Assembly (NCBI RefSeq): GCF_030269925.1
Contig: NC_085112.1
Span: forward strand, 9,239,501 to 9,303,500
Direction: 5' to 3'
Length of the DNA: 64,000 nucleotides
Source of the DNA: Bombyx mori
Lineage: Eukaryota > Arthropoda > Insecta > Lepidoptera > Bombycidae
In this document: positions 1 through 11,100 of the stretch, in pieces
How the letters are laid out: the number at the start of each line of letters is the position of its first letter
Numbering within the stretch: the stretch's first letter is position 1
Position numbers and translations under genes: made by a program
Notes under the pieces: generated by a model
The model's input: the letters and a program-made list of their open reading frames with translations, nothing else
Told to the model about the DNA's origin: nothing
Database searches by the model: none

Positions 1-138
1 TTCCTAAATAACAAAGAGCAATACAGCGGAACGGCGTTCAAATCGTAACATATTTCCATTTGCAGCGGAGACGGCAACATTTTCAGCAGTACAGGTTTGA
101 AAACTCCAGATTTCTGATACCAAAGATCTTCATAGTAT
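1..138 (-). CDS. Second exon of the same channel gene, C-linker (runs off window)
   Basis: After an 83-bp intron (139-221, GTGAGT to TTTTTAG) the frame resumes. The split codon AA+A gives Lys, followed by YYEDLWYQKSG, which matches the KYYE...W/R..kG signature of the CNG/HCN C-linker. It continues with LLKMLPSPLQMEICYDL, like the C-linker helices that precede the cyclic-nucleotide-binding domain. The frame is open to base 1, so the nucleotide-binding domain should lie just outside the window. The joined reading frame and the conserved motif across the junction are the reasons for the intron call. Confidence 0.85.
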
Positions 139-221
139 CTAAAAAGTGAATGTTATCCATTAACTTGACGGTAAACAAACTTTTGCTCGTGACACCAAAT
201 ATACAATCTAAATTCACTCAC

Positions 222-1282
222 TTTAAGATTCGTGTGGTAGTTTCAGAGTCCATATTAATAGTCTCGAGGTATCTTCTAATTTTCATCAACTGTCTGACAT
301 ATTGTGCTCGTCTAGTACTTATTGTTAAAAATTGAGAGGTTAACGAACCCACAAAGACTATGGTCGTTAATAAGAATCCTAACAAAGTTGCAAATATCGC
401 AGTGATTCTCTCAATTGTCGTAACAGGGTAGAGGTCACCAAGAGCATTAGTAGTTAAAATCGTTACTGACCAATACGCACAAACATAATACCAATCTAAT
501 GTAGATTCAATCGGAAAATAAATCGCCGAATGAGACCAAGACGAATAAAATTTGTGCAAATCGAAACTTTGGTTGGCAAATAAATACCAGATACACGTAC
601 TCGTGTGAACGGACAGTAAAAACAACGTCAAATATTGAAATAAAAATGTTGTCCATTGGTTGCTCCCAGCTTGTGAAGATTTATTGTAGAAGTACTCTAT
701 GATCCTATAAACTCGCAATGCGGCAAACAATGGAGATAAACTATGACAGTAAAACGAAAAATCACTATCAACTACAAAGTAACAAAATCCACATGGCAAT
801 GCTAGTACTGTATCTAAGATGACCTTGATCGTATCTGGTTCAACAATGTTAAGTGTTTTAGTCCACTGCTTGAAGAACTTTAAAAAAGCTTTTACTATCA
901 CATCGAACATAAATATGAAGTTTAAACAGATTATAAGTACTACAATACAAAAAGGGCGTTGGTTGGGCTTGCAAAAAGTGTAAATGGTACTGTCTAACAA
1001 ATATGAGATAAATAGAGAACATAGTATAAAGAGGTCCCAAGAACTATTGGTGTAAATTAATAATAATGATTTTAGTTTGTTTTCAGAGAAATCCTGGCGT
1101 GTTTCTTGCAAAATTGCGTATGTTTTATGACGCTTTTCCTCATCGATCTCCAGGTAAACGTTGGGAGCAATAACTCCTGAAAACCCTTTTTCATATTCGG
1201 ACAGATTTCCTAAGTTAATTTCTATCTCGCTAGAAAAACGTTGATCGTCGGACATATCCTCTTCCGTTTCTCCACTTTGCAT
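222..1282 (-). CDS. CNG/HCN/EAG-superfamily ion channel, main transmembrane exon (5' part of gene)
   Basis: Open frame of 353 complete codons plus two bases, ending at a GTGAGT splice donor (221 downwards). The predicted protein has a soluble N-terminus (1-75), S1 (about 82-102), S2 (111-131), S3 (151-170, with Asp157), a weakly charged S4-like segment (185-197, LRVYRII), S5 (212-236), a pore loop (264-287), S6 (293-318) and the start of a C-linker. Six helices, a re-entrant pore and a C-linker are typical of cyclic-nucleotide-gated and related tetrameric cation channels of the plasma membrane. The filter reads TTNALGD where CNG channels have TTIGET and HCN channels have a GYG signature, so ion selectivity cannot be assigned. 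The Met at 1282 is the first in the frame; an extra 5' exon cannot be excluded. The gene is divergent from how. Superfamily is fairly sure, subfamily is not. Confidence 0.85.
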
Positions 1283-1843
1283 CTTCAGTTAACTATTTGA
1301 GGTTTAAACAGTTTATCGATACTTTGTCCGTGGAACACTTACGTATTTGCATAGAACTAGGTCGCCAAAGTAAAACTTTGTTTCGCAGAAATCATCACAT
1401 ATTTAACTACTCTTGTTCCCATTTCTTGTAGGAAGTTTCAAATAATCTAACTGAAGCGAATTTCGTCACAGTCTAGTTGGTTATGCATAAAACGCTTTGG
1501 TATCGCACAAATGACATTCGTATTTTCAAATTTATTTGCGTATGTTTTGAGTTTTCGTATTGCATCGGAGTTTCGAAATTTTAAAGTTGAAGTTAAGTCT
1601 TTAAATGGTCTTGTGACGTAATGTTTTCTCGCCACAAAAATCGTAGGCAGAAAGCCGGATAAGTATATTGAAGACACGAGCTGTGCACACGGCACTCCAA
1701 CCTACATACATGATCATAAAGTAACATAGAAAAAAATATGTCCACTCATTTTAAATTGTAGATTTTGTTAATCTAAGAATGCATGTTTTGTTATGATCAT
1801 TATAAAATGATAGTATTCATTTTCGCCACTCTATTATTATAGG
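1283..1843. other. Upstream region of the channel gene
   Basis: AT-rich sequence 5' of the channel start. It should contain the 5' UTR and promoter of the channel gene, but no clear core promoter was recognised. A minus-strand open frame at 1447-1695 (82 codons) has no recognisable domain and no good donor at its end, so it is not called as an exon. Confidence 0.3.
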
Positions 1844-2266
1844 TTTTTTTTTGCTTAGATGGTTGGACTAGCTCACAGCTCACCTGGTGTTAAGTGGTTA
1901 CTGGAGCCCATAGACCTTGAGATATAAGTTCTAAGATCTCAGTATAGTGACAACGGCTGCTCTACCCTTCAGACCGAAACGCATTACTGCTTCACGGCAG
2001 AAATAGGCAGGGCGGTGGTACCTACCCGCGCGGACTCACAAGAGGTCCTACGGTGGTAGGTAATTACTGGTGAGTAATTACGCAAATTATAATTTTGCGA
2101 GTTTGATTTGATTACACGATGTTATTCCTTCATCGTGGAAGTCGATCGTGAACATTTGTTGAGTACGTATTTCTTTAGGAAAATTGGTACCCGCCTGGGA
2201 TTCGAACACCGGTGCATCGCTCAACACGAATGCACCGGACGTCTTATCCTTTAGGCCACGACGACT
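1844..2266 (-). repeat. Bm1-type SINE, full length
   Basis: On the minus strand it starts with a tRNA-related head (GTCGTCGTGGCCTAAAGGAT, then a B-box GTTCGAATCCC-like stretch). A middle part follows (ACACGATGTTATTCC and AATTATAATTTTGCG in plus orientation), then the common tail from ACTGGTGGTAGGACC-like sequence to CATCTAAGCAA plus poly(A), seen as poly(T) at 1844-1852. Part of the tail is deleted: the stretch between 'cccatagac' and 'cttgagatataag' is missing about 26 bp relative to other copies. The family name is from memory of Bombyx repeats. Confidence 0.85.
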
Positions 2267-2766
2267 TTAAAAACTAGGTTCGGATACTTGACGAGCGTTC
2301 AAGAAGTATTTCGTGCTTTATTTTGCTATTAATCGGGTACATTTTTAGGTAACTAGTATGTATTATTGAAATGCTGTGAGAATTTAAAAGAAATTTAAAG
2401 TGCGTTGCTAATGTGTTGATAAAGTTGATTATGTAGAAACTGTTATTTCCACAGTAGATAGTTTCCATGTTAGTACATCCAAGCTCCAAAGCGCCTAGAT
2501 AATTAGACTCGAGACTAGCTACCATAGTCGGCGCGGCCGCATAATCGCCTAACGTTTATGGAAGTCGAGACCGTGTATCGGTGAAAAATGTTGTCATAAA
2601 ACGATTTTAATTTAAATAACTTTAGCATTTAGCCGTTCTTGTGTTGAGCTAATCTCAGTGTCTGTTTATTTAACTGAATGATTTAGGTACTTGCTGTAAG
2701 GAAAATGGAAGAAACATAATGATCGTCGATGATAAACCACGTCTTTCACGTAACAATGAATAGAAT
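2267..2766. other. Intergenic, nothing recognised
   Basis: AT-rich unique-looking DNA. A minus-strand open frame at 2274-2525 shows no domain and partly overlaps the SINE boundary. Confidence 0.3.
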
Positions 2767-3145
2767 CCTACTAATATTATAAATGTGAAAGTTTGTAAGA
2801 ATGTATTAATGTTTGCTTGTTACTCTTTCACGCAAAAACTATTGAATAGATTTTCATGAAACTTAACAATAATATAGCTTACACATCAGAATAACACAGG
2901 TTATAATTTGTAAAGATATCGTGTGAATTACCCAAAATATAACGATACGTGTCAAGTAGGTAGGAAAAATCTGCCATCTGCGAGTTAATCTGGCGCGCGC
3001 TGCAAAAACCGTTGAAGTTAGACGTATGTATGTGTATAATGTATAATGGAAATGATTATCTTAAATAGTCCATCAAGCCCGCGACAGCATATATCTATCT
3101 TTTATGTGTAAACTACAGCTCTCGAAGCAAGGACCGGTCGCTAGT
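2767..3145 (+). mobile_element. Helitron-like non-autonomous element (Lep1 type)
   Basis: Begins with CTACTAATATTATAAA followed by GTTTGTAAGAATG and TTGCTTGTTACTCTTTCACG, and ends in GACCGGTCGCTAGT. These are the hallmark ends of the non-autonomous Helitron-like repeats common in Lepidoptera. There are no terminal inverted repeats and no obvious target duplication, as expected for the class. No protein coding. Confidence 0.7.
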
Positions 3146-4319
3146 AATGAAATGAATAAAGAAAAGCACGATTAGATTCATTTTAAAATAAAATAAGTAA
3201 AATGTATCGGAAAAGGCAATATTACATATTTTTTTGGATAGAGGTTAGTCCATTAATACCTACTCTTAATACTTTCAGTACAATGAAATTAACACTTAAA
3301 CTTTATCCTTTAAAGCCATCTATGAGCTCCGGTAACGAATTACACGCATTTCTTGGGGAAAAGTAAAAAAAAAATTGATTAGGTTTACATTAGTTCATAT
3401 CTTTCATACATAATACCGAAATTGTTATCCGTTTAATTTGATAGATCCACTACATCAGATGGGGGTCAATTAACCATTTATCCTTTTAACGGAATTGATA
3501 AAACGTATCTATCTTGTGGGATTTTAATTGATCGAATGTACCGTTTTATAAACCAAATGTAGTGGATCTCGTGAGAAGCTTAATTTTTGAATTGATATTT
3601 AATTGAATGATTTAGTCTCTTAAAGTTTCATTTTAATCATTTAATTATACCTATAGAAGTGTAAGTAGCTTCGAGAACCATTATTTAGACTTCGGTATTG
3701 ATGTGGTTGCATAGATTATACACTAATGTACGACAAATTGTTGTGGTTATTCTGTAGGGTGTGTGCTTGATCATTTATACATGGACTTTTTGGCGGGAAC
3801 GCGAGGAGTGAAGTTGTGTGATTTGTTTTATTTTGTCTATTTAGTGTTTCTTCAGGTTTAAATGTGTAATAATGGTGGTTTATTAACCGTTTAATATCTG
3901 TGAAAGTGCACAAATGTTGGAAAATGAAACAAAGCTGCTGGACGTAACTTCTCGGGTTCCTCCAAAAAGTCCACTGAAAAAATCTCAGTAAATGACCACC
4001 ATTTTACTGCGATTATATTTCATCCCATATCATTTCGTTTCATTAAATTTCATCCCAGTTGATTAATGTCTCAAATTAATCATCTTCATTTCATTTCACT
4101 CCATATTATCATTTTTCATAAAATTAAGAATTTAAAGTAAAATAAGACATGACTTAAAGGTCTTAGTTACCAGGTCATAAAATCTCTTAAAAAAAAAAAA
4201 ACATTTATACATATAAATAAAATGGGAGTGTCTTTTTGTAATATTGAAATAACCGCTTTTTACTACATGCATATGAATATATATACAGTACATACACAAA
4301 AATAACATTTTCTACAATT
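3146..4319. other. Intergenic, AT-rich
   Basis: Contains simple direct repeats such as ATTTCATCCCA...CATTTC runs around 4010-4110 and an A-run at 4189-4201. No gene or recognised element. Confidence 0.3.
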
Positions 4320-4531
4320 TTTGTCAGTCTGTCCGTCTATTTGTTCCGGATAATCTCTGGAACGGCTGTACCGATTCTGACGAGACTTTCACTGATAACT
4401 AGCTGATGATATAAGGAGTAACTTAGGCTACTTTTTTTAGACTAGCTTCGCCCCGCGGGTAAAATCGCAGGACTCAGCTATCAATAACAAAATTTAATGT
4501 TTCCGAAGCGAAGCGAGGGCGGGTCACTAGT
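4320..4531 (+). mobile_element. Helitron-like fragment, second subfamily
   Basis: Internal text typical of lepidopteran Helitron-like repeats (tctgtccgtctatttg, then a region equivalent to 'ggaacggctgtaccgat') and the 3' end CCGAAGCGAAGCGAGGGCGG followed by GTCACTAGT. The same end is found at 59720-59753, so these are two copies of one subfamily. The 5' end is missing or diverged. Confidence 0.65.
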
Positions 4532-5147
4532 TTTAAATAAAGTTGTGCGTTTCGAAGTTCTAAAGTGCTAAGAAATGATGATAAGACGGTCACAAAAATA
4601 AATGATTATACATCATTGTTTCGTATAAATAAGATTGTGGAACTAAGGTGGTTACAATTTATGCATTCGTTGTACGTAGGTAGCCTGCTAAATGTCAAAC
4701 GATTGAATTTAAATAAAGCCAATTGCGATGACTCGCTGTATCTAGGAAATCTGTATCCTTGGATATCTAGGAAATGTGTATTCACAATAATAAAAATGTA
4801 TATAAATGCATATTTTCCTAGTAGAATTTCGTGGCTTGCACATTAGTGAGAATATTTTAATATATTTTTTTCAATAATATAGAAACCTTTAATTTTTTTC
4901 CAATACTAGGTGTTGCATGTAGAGTTTATTTGTTAAACAGAACTCATGCCGATCTGTGGTCAAACTTGAGTTTAAAACTCAAGAATATAATTAAATACTT
5001 AATGTTACAAAAAAGGTATCCGTGATTAGGCTCTCATTGTTAAATTAAATAAATAAAAATGTTTTTCCTATTTGACTGTACCCACAGTTTTTTTAAAGCC
5101 AATATTATAGATAACACCGTCTAGCTTAGTGGTAATCGATCACTGGA
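4532..5147. other. Intergenic, no gene recognised
   Basis: Holds an open frame of 93 codons (4565-4846) with no domain and AT-rich composition; treated as chance. Confidence 0.25.
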
Positions 5148-5294
5148 ATTCACGAACCGGTGGTAGATTCAGGAAAACACTGCTCTTTTTGGGGCTAATG
5201 ATATCAAGTCCTCCAAGGTTGAGCCCCGCGAGCTCAGCTAACAAATCGTGCGTAGCTGGAATCGCCTTTTAGGCTGCCTGTCATTAGGTAGGGA
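5148..5294 (+). repeat. LINE 3'-end fragment (family B), old
   Basis: Degenerate match to the tail repeated at 24750, 35450, 38600 and 57450: CCGGTGGTAGATTC, AACACTGCTCTT, GTTGAGCCCCGCGAGCTCA and a final ATTAGGTAGGG. It resembles the 3' UTR of a non-LTR retrotransposon; family not identified. Confidence 0.6.
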
Positions 5295-5639
5295 AAAAAT
5301 TAACTAATAACCGCCTAGTTGTGAATACCGCATTTAGTTTTGAATCATATGGGCGAAAAACGGCTGTTTAACAGCACCAAAAACAAGAAATCATAATTGC
5401 GTTTATTATGATTTGTCGTTAGATAAATATCCTTATAGTTTATTACACCTGATGTTTTTAACCATTAATTATTGTCATGTCAATAATGAAATAAATTGTG
5501 GCTACCTACTGGTCAGTAGTTAATGGCTAATCCATTAAACGTCATTATGATTACAAAAAAAATGTACAGATGGAGCTACTGTTCCCCTCGCTAGCGAACG
5601 TAAGACAAAGACAACCACCTGTTTATCTCTCCATACGGG
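5295..5639. other. Region upstream of how, nothing recognised
   Basis: AT-rich sequence between the LINE fragment and the how promoter region; no element or open frame supported. Confidence 0.3.
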
Positions 5640-5928
5640 TGCGAAAGAGCTGAATAGATGTTATTATTACGCCTACACTGTGGCCAGTAGTCGCACGCGC
5701 ACGAAAAATCAAGAGCGCAAGCGCACCGCTATCGCCCACAACTTCACTTCGGTCAACTTCGTCATTCAGTGGTGTTCGAAACTTCGTTGTGTGTGGTAGT
5801 GAATATTAACTTTTCTAACACATTCTCACAAAAATAACATTTACTAGTAACTAAAGTACAATATACTGTATCTCATCGTGTTAGAATAGAAATATTACGT
5901 GACACTAGTTCTTTACATAGGGTTCAAA
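5640..5928 (+). promoter_or_regulatory. how: Probable promoter and 5' UTR of how
   Basis: A GC-richer patch (about 5660-5760, GTCGCACGCGCACG and AAGAGCGCAAGCGC) is followed by an arthropod initiator TCAGT at 5766-5770. The sequence GGTAG lies 27-31 bases downstream (5795-5799), close to a downstream promoter element. No TATA box is seen. An in-frame TAG at 5887-5889 shows that the ATG at 5929 is the first start of its frame. The transcription start itself is an inference. Confidence 0.45.
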
Positions 5929-6055
5929 ATGTGTGATAATACCAATCCTTCAACGCAAAGTATAGCGGACTACTTAGCTCAGTTGCTCAAAGACAGGAAG
6001 CAACTGGCTGCGTTCCCGAATGTTTTCATGCACATGGAGCGACTTCTGGATGAAG
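5929..6055 (+). CDS. how: held out wings / quaking-type STAR protein, first coding exon (QUA1)
   Basis: The 42 complete codons read MCDNTNPSTQSIADYLAQLL then KDRKQLAAFPNVFMHMERLLDE. This is the QUA1 dimerisation helix of the quaking/How/GLD-1 STAR family (DYLAQLLKDRKQL and F..H.ERLLDEE are the family pattern). These proteins bind ACUAAY-type RNA sites and control splicing, stability and export of muscle and glial transcripts. The exon ends with one base of the next codon at a GTACGT donor (6056). The start is supported by an upstream in-frame stop and the AAAATG context. The N-terminus is much shorter than the Gln-rich one I recall for fly How. The next coding exon lies 42.9 kb downstream. 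Confidence 0.95.
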
Positions 6056-7185
6056 GTACGTTTCAACCCAGCTAAACAATCTATATCGGCAGACTAAAGT
6101 GTAAGATTCTGTCGTTCAGCTTGTCACTGAGACGAACACAAATTCGATGCGTCGACAAATGCTCCAACGCACGCGATATTAAGTTTATTTTCGTCTTCGC
6201 TCGCCCGAGTTATGGTCCAGTGGTGTCTGTAATGTGATCTTTCATTTCGTAAAGGGAAACAAAATCGAACGTCAGCCTGATGATTTGCGGTCAGTGACGT
6301 TAGATTGTCGCCAACGAAAGAGATCGGTGAAATGAGTGTATTAAACGGGTTTGGTGTCCACACTCACGTATCGCATTTGGCCACTCGACATCGCTATTGT
6401 AAAAAGTAGATTTTGATCACAATGGTATGACGGATTTCAGTTTTGAGGTTATAAATTAGCACGGACACGTCGAATTCAAAGTTTGAGTGGTTTATTGTTG
6501 TTCAGTGTTCGATTTTGCCTACGTCACTGGAATGTCACCGGTCAGTAGGTACCGTACGATTTACCTCTTCGAGTCGTAGGCGCAAGATTTGTACGCAGCG
6601 CAACGCAGGCGCAACTTCCAGCTCTACGTGTGTGTTTAGTTATACTTATATTTTATAACCTGCCCGCAACACAACCAGTCCATCGGTATTCGGTAGTTCT
6701 GTATTGTGTATCCCTTATCTTTATTACTTCGAACGTAGTAATTATAGCCTATGCGCCTAATTTGCAACTTGTATTTTAATTGCTCGCTCTGTTTTTGTCA
6801 TGTTTTATTTTACATACTTATTAATGTACTAAATGAAATTCACATTTCAAGAAGTTTGGAACTTTGTATTCTATAACGAAGTACCTAGAACCTTTATAAG
6901 GTTGGGCTTATCCATCTGTGCCCATAATATTATGTCACAATCAATTTACTCGGAAACTGATGGCACTAGATAAATGAAATTTAAATTTTTCGAGATTTTA
7001 GACATAGGTAATTAAACAATGATATTCGAAAAACAGAAAATAATATGCAAAATATATTTGCGCACCTTTAATAAATTTGACTTATGAAATATGTACTATT
7101 TAATACCTACTTCTTCAGAGTATAGCTACAGGGTATTCACATTAAATGTATTAGTCTTAAATGTGAGTGGGCTGGCCGGGATGAC
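6056..7185. other. Start of how intron 1, unique sequence
   Basis: Relatively GC-rich just after the exon (6100-6640), for example AGGCGCAAGATTTGTACGCAG near 6580, and free of recognised repeats. It is likely promoter-proximal regulatory DNA, by position only. The minus-strand open frame at 6124-6363 has no recognisable domain. Confidence 0.3.
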
Positions 7186-7405
7186 TTTTTTTTTTATTGC
7201 TTAGATGTGTGGACGAGCTCACAGCCCACCTGGTGTTAAGGGGTTACTAGAGCCCATAGACATCTTACTAGTTCTAAGGTCTCAGTATTGTCACAACGGC
7301 TGCCCCACCCTTCAAACCGAAACGCATTACTGCTTCACGGCAGAAAATAGGCGGGGCGGTGGTACCTACCCGTGCGGACTCACAAGAGGTCCTACCTACC
7401 ACCAG
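7186..7405 (-). repeat. Bm1 SINE, tail-only copy
   Basis: Runs from poly(T) at 7186 through GCTTAGATG, GCCCACCTGGTGTTAAG, CGAAACGCATTACTGCTTCA and ends at CTACCACCAGTA. The tRNA-like head is absent. It shares an internal deletion around 'cccatagacatc' and has a duplicated CTAC at the end. An open frame across it is an accident of the repeat. Confidence 0.8.
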
Positions 7406-7898
7406 TATCGTTTTAATTTCACTGTCCAATAGGTATGCCGTTGTCCGTTTTTATAATCACTAATCACCCGAGAAATTATTTATCATTGCTTCGACAAACG
7501 TTGCAAATTTCGATTTCCGAACATAATCAAGTACTATTACAAAATGTTGGATTTAACCTTAAATTAATATAAAATTGTCTTTTGTTTTCTTCATAACGAT
7601 AGAAACCAAAAATTATATTTATTATTTTAACGCCATTAAATATGAAAAGTTTTAAGCTACGCTTCTATCACGTCACGCGACCTGTTAAATGATTCAAAAG
7701 ATAAAGTTTCATTGAATCTCATTTGAAACCCAAGTCACGTATCGAAGCAAAGCAGAAACTATAGGTACGTTACATTTATAAGTATTATTATGCTTCTACT
7801 TTCATAAGATTGTGAATTTGAAACCGTTGTATAATAGACGTCCTTGAAACTACTTAATTGGTTTATTATATCTATAGACTGACATTGAATAAATACAT
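7406..7898. other. Intron, nothing recognised
   Basis: AT-rich unique-looking DNA between a SINE tail and a MITE. Confidence 0.3.
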
Positions 7899-8174
7899 GA
7901 GTCGGCTATTATCAAAGCCGGCAATCTGACTTTTGGACAATGATTGGTAAATCAGAAAAACGAATTATTGACTTTGTATTCCATTGGCAGTCACAAAACT
8001 CTTCGGAACGACATCTTAGATAAATAAGAGATTAACTATAAACCTTTATTTAATGCAGGTTTTGAACCGTATTCTTTGAAGGAGACGATTATATTCAAAT
8101 CAATCTGTATTGACATATCAATAATTTTTTTTTGTCTAAATGCACAGATTGCCACCTTTGATAATAGACGACTC
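7899..8174 (+). mobile_element. 276-bp MITE with 4-bp target duplication (copy 1)
   Basis: Terminal inverted repeats begin GAGTCGGCTATTATCAAAG and end CTTTGATAATAGACGACTC. It is flanked by ACAT on both sides (7895-7898 and 8175-8178). The copy at 21804-22079 is the same length but inverted. The interior contains GGTTTTGAACCGTATTCTTT and CATTGGCAGTCACAAAAC in both. No coding capacity, so it must be moved by another element's transposase. Confidence 0.85.
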
Positions 8175-11100
8175 ACATGTAATGTTAATACAGTATTCAC
8201 TTACAGTAAATTTATTGGATTTCAAACGATAGGTATTCTTCATAAATGCTTACGTTTGCTGTGAACAGAAGCATCAGCACATGGCCTCATCACCGCGTTG
8301 GTCTGTTCGTCTAATGTTTGCTTGCATTTCAAGGAGAAGTTACGACACGGAGCCTTTTATGAACAAACATTACTGTCCTGTCAATAAGTATCTAGACTTA
8401 ACAGAACTTTAACAGTAATTTTAAGAAATAGCCACACTAATGTGTACCGTAAATTACTTTAAAATGCTTTAAATGATACTCGATAATATTTGGCTTCGGC
8501 TGCTAGAGAAACATGTTTATACTGCTCTATAGTTGTCTTTATATGTATATAGACAACCATTCGGTATATGAGAATCACGTTTTGAATCGAATGGCGAAAC
8601 ATGTAAAAGATAATATAAATTATGTTCTCGTATATAGTTTCATGGTTTGTTTGGTATGTCGCTTTGGAGATCGACATTAGCGTCGACTTGACGAAAATAT
8701 CGACGGCAAACTGACAACTGACAGGCGTTGCATATCACGTTACGCTGATCGAAGGAATTAGAGCGCTCTTTGTGATTTTGGAGATAAAAATACGAAAACA
8801 GATAAAGGGTTACAAGCTACAAAATACATTTGGTAAATATTGAAATCTTAGTTTAAAAATATAAGGTCAAAATACCTCCTACTCCTGATTCATGCGAATT
8901 GATTGTGAACAAGAAATTCAATTTAAGGAACTTTTTAAATCGACCTGATCATCTCCATTGTTTGCATTCCAATCCAAAGAAGGCTGGCTTTAACATCATC
9001 ACAAAACAATGCACCGATTAAAATAAACATATTCGTCAATCAGAACGTTCAATTACTTTAAATAAACATATGATAAACATGGAATACAAGATAAAGGAAC
9101 ATCAATGAACAATACGATTTCGCTTTATCATAAAGATACTATGATTGCAATATATTGTAAAAAGATGAACTGATTTGTAGATAATTTTTATCGAGTATGT
9201 TGTACACCCGTACTGTGGATTATGTACAGATAATAGATAAACGAGTTTAATAGCCTTTGAATATTGTTCTTATCGCTAAAAAGTTGTCACCTATTGAGAT
9301 AAAGGTACTTAATAGTTTTTGTTTGAAAAAAAAAAAATAGAAGCGCCGGTATAGTTTAAATCATAAAGATAATCTAGCAATTATGGTGGTTCTATTTTAT
9401 TTTATGAAGTCTACAGTGTAGATTAACGCTTCTCCTCATTCTGCTAAAAATGATATCCTAACTCTGCTAAAAATGATAACCACATAACTTTTAATTGAAG
9501 GTTTTGATAGGTTCATAGTTTTTGTTGGAATAATACTACAAAACAAGACACTAGAAAGAATTGTCATCATATTGAAAGCTGATACACGTTGTGGTACAAG
9601 TTTAATTAATCTTAATTCAATAATAATACATTTAATTCTAAATATTATAAATTATGGAATAATAATCGAGATGTTTATGCGTAGGCAACGGCACCGCCTA
9701 CCTATATGTTGACGAATCTGCAACCCTGTACCGAAGCGATTCTTTGTTGGGTCATTATAAGGTTGCTTAGTACGTGATTAGGCGCTGCGCCCACGTAGAT
9801 GACCAAATAGGGTTGCCGTGGGTAGCGTGGAGGTGTAGAAGCCAAGGCTGTTCCAGTCGTTCTGTAACGCGTCGCGACTTACTGTGGGTTGTTTAATTAT
9901 TATTATTCAATGATTTTAGGAAGAAACGAGTAGATTGCTTTTAAAAGTCAACAGGGTCAAGAAGTGAATTGGACGTAAAACAAAAGATTTGTTTTAGGGC
10001 CAGTATTCAGAGGATTATCCGGCGAAATTTTTCACGCATTCGTTTCCCGTATTTTCCCATCAAACGAGATTTATAGCAAGTCTTTAAAAGATGAATCGGG
10101 TCAGCTGTGATGTCAATAATCGGCGATAAAGAATCAAAATCAAGGGGGCCGTACAGTCGACGCGTTGCATAGTAAAAATAAGAACTGAACTAAATTTGTG
10201 TACTATGTAAAATAACAGTTCCTTTGTTTCATTAAATTGTCAAACGAAACTATGTAGAAATCCATGACGTGGTCGCTGTGTGAAAACACTTGTCTTGCTT
10301 TCTTCCTTTGTGTCGCAACTTAAGAAAATGCCACAGAGTGCAAATATTGACACGCCATTCATTATCGCACCGACCTCGATAAGGCCTGTATCTCTGGAAA
10401 ATTAAAGTGGATCAAACGAGGCGTCTATTCTATCGTTGTTCTCACGACACTGGTGTCGCTTAGTAGGTATATACAGATATCCGTTTATCTCAGGCGACGT
10501 GATTGTATTAATAATGAGAAAATGTACAAGGCAAGTACCTAAGAATAACAGCTTCCGAAGGGCGTAAAACAAATGTTTTTTTGTTTACCTGAGACACTTA
10601 AAGTTATACCTTATTGAATAGGATAATTCTGAATGTAGTTTTGCTTGATTATCTAATTTGTTAAGTACAGGAAATCAATACAAAGTGTAGTATATTAGAC
10701 GAACTAAGAAATATAATGCGTTATATTAGAGTAAATTATGAGTGCAAATTAAATTTAAAACCGGGTACATCGAAATACCTTGTGAATCTCATATTCTAGG
10801 TGGGTACTCAATCTACGCCTTTAATCCGTACTATGTGTATAAAGATAATTGAATCGGATTGCTATTAAAATAAATAATTTACAATTCGCGTTTCCCCTTT
10901 TAAACTTGTATTTTAAAATACTAATCGTCCTAATTGTATTTAATTCACTAATTTTCAATATGTGAAACTAATAGATTAAATTCGAACTCACGAGTTGAGG
11001 AAATCTATTATTCAAACGTGAATACGTTTTAAGCGCTCACTTGCAACGATACTTAATTTAGCATACGTGAATATTCAGCAGAGCACAACTAAGTAGGTAT

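Noticed and set aside
1447..1695. Upstream exon of the channel gene
   Set aside because: The frame has no donor at its end, no recognisable domain and ends in a stop before the channel start.
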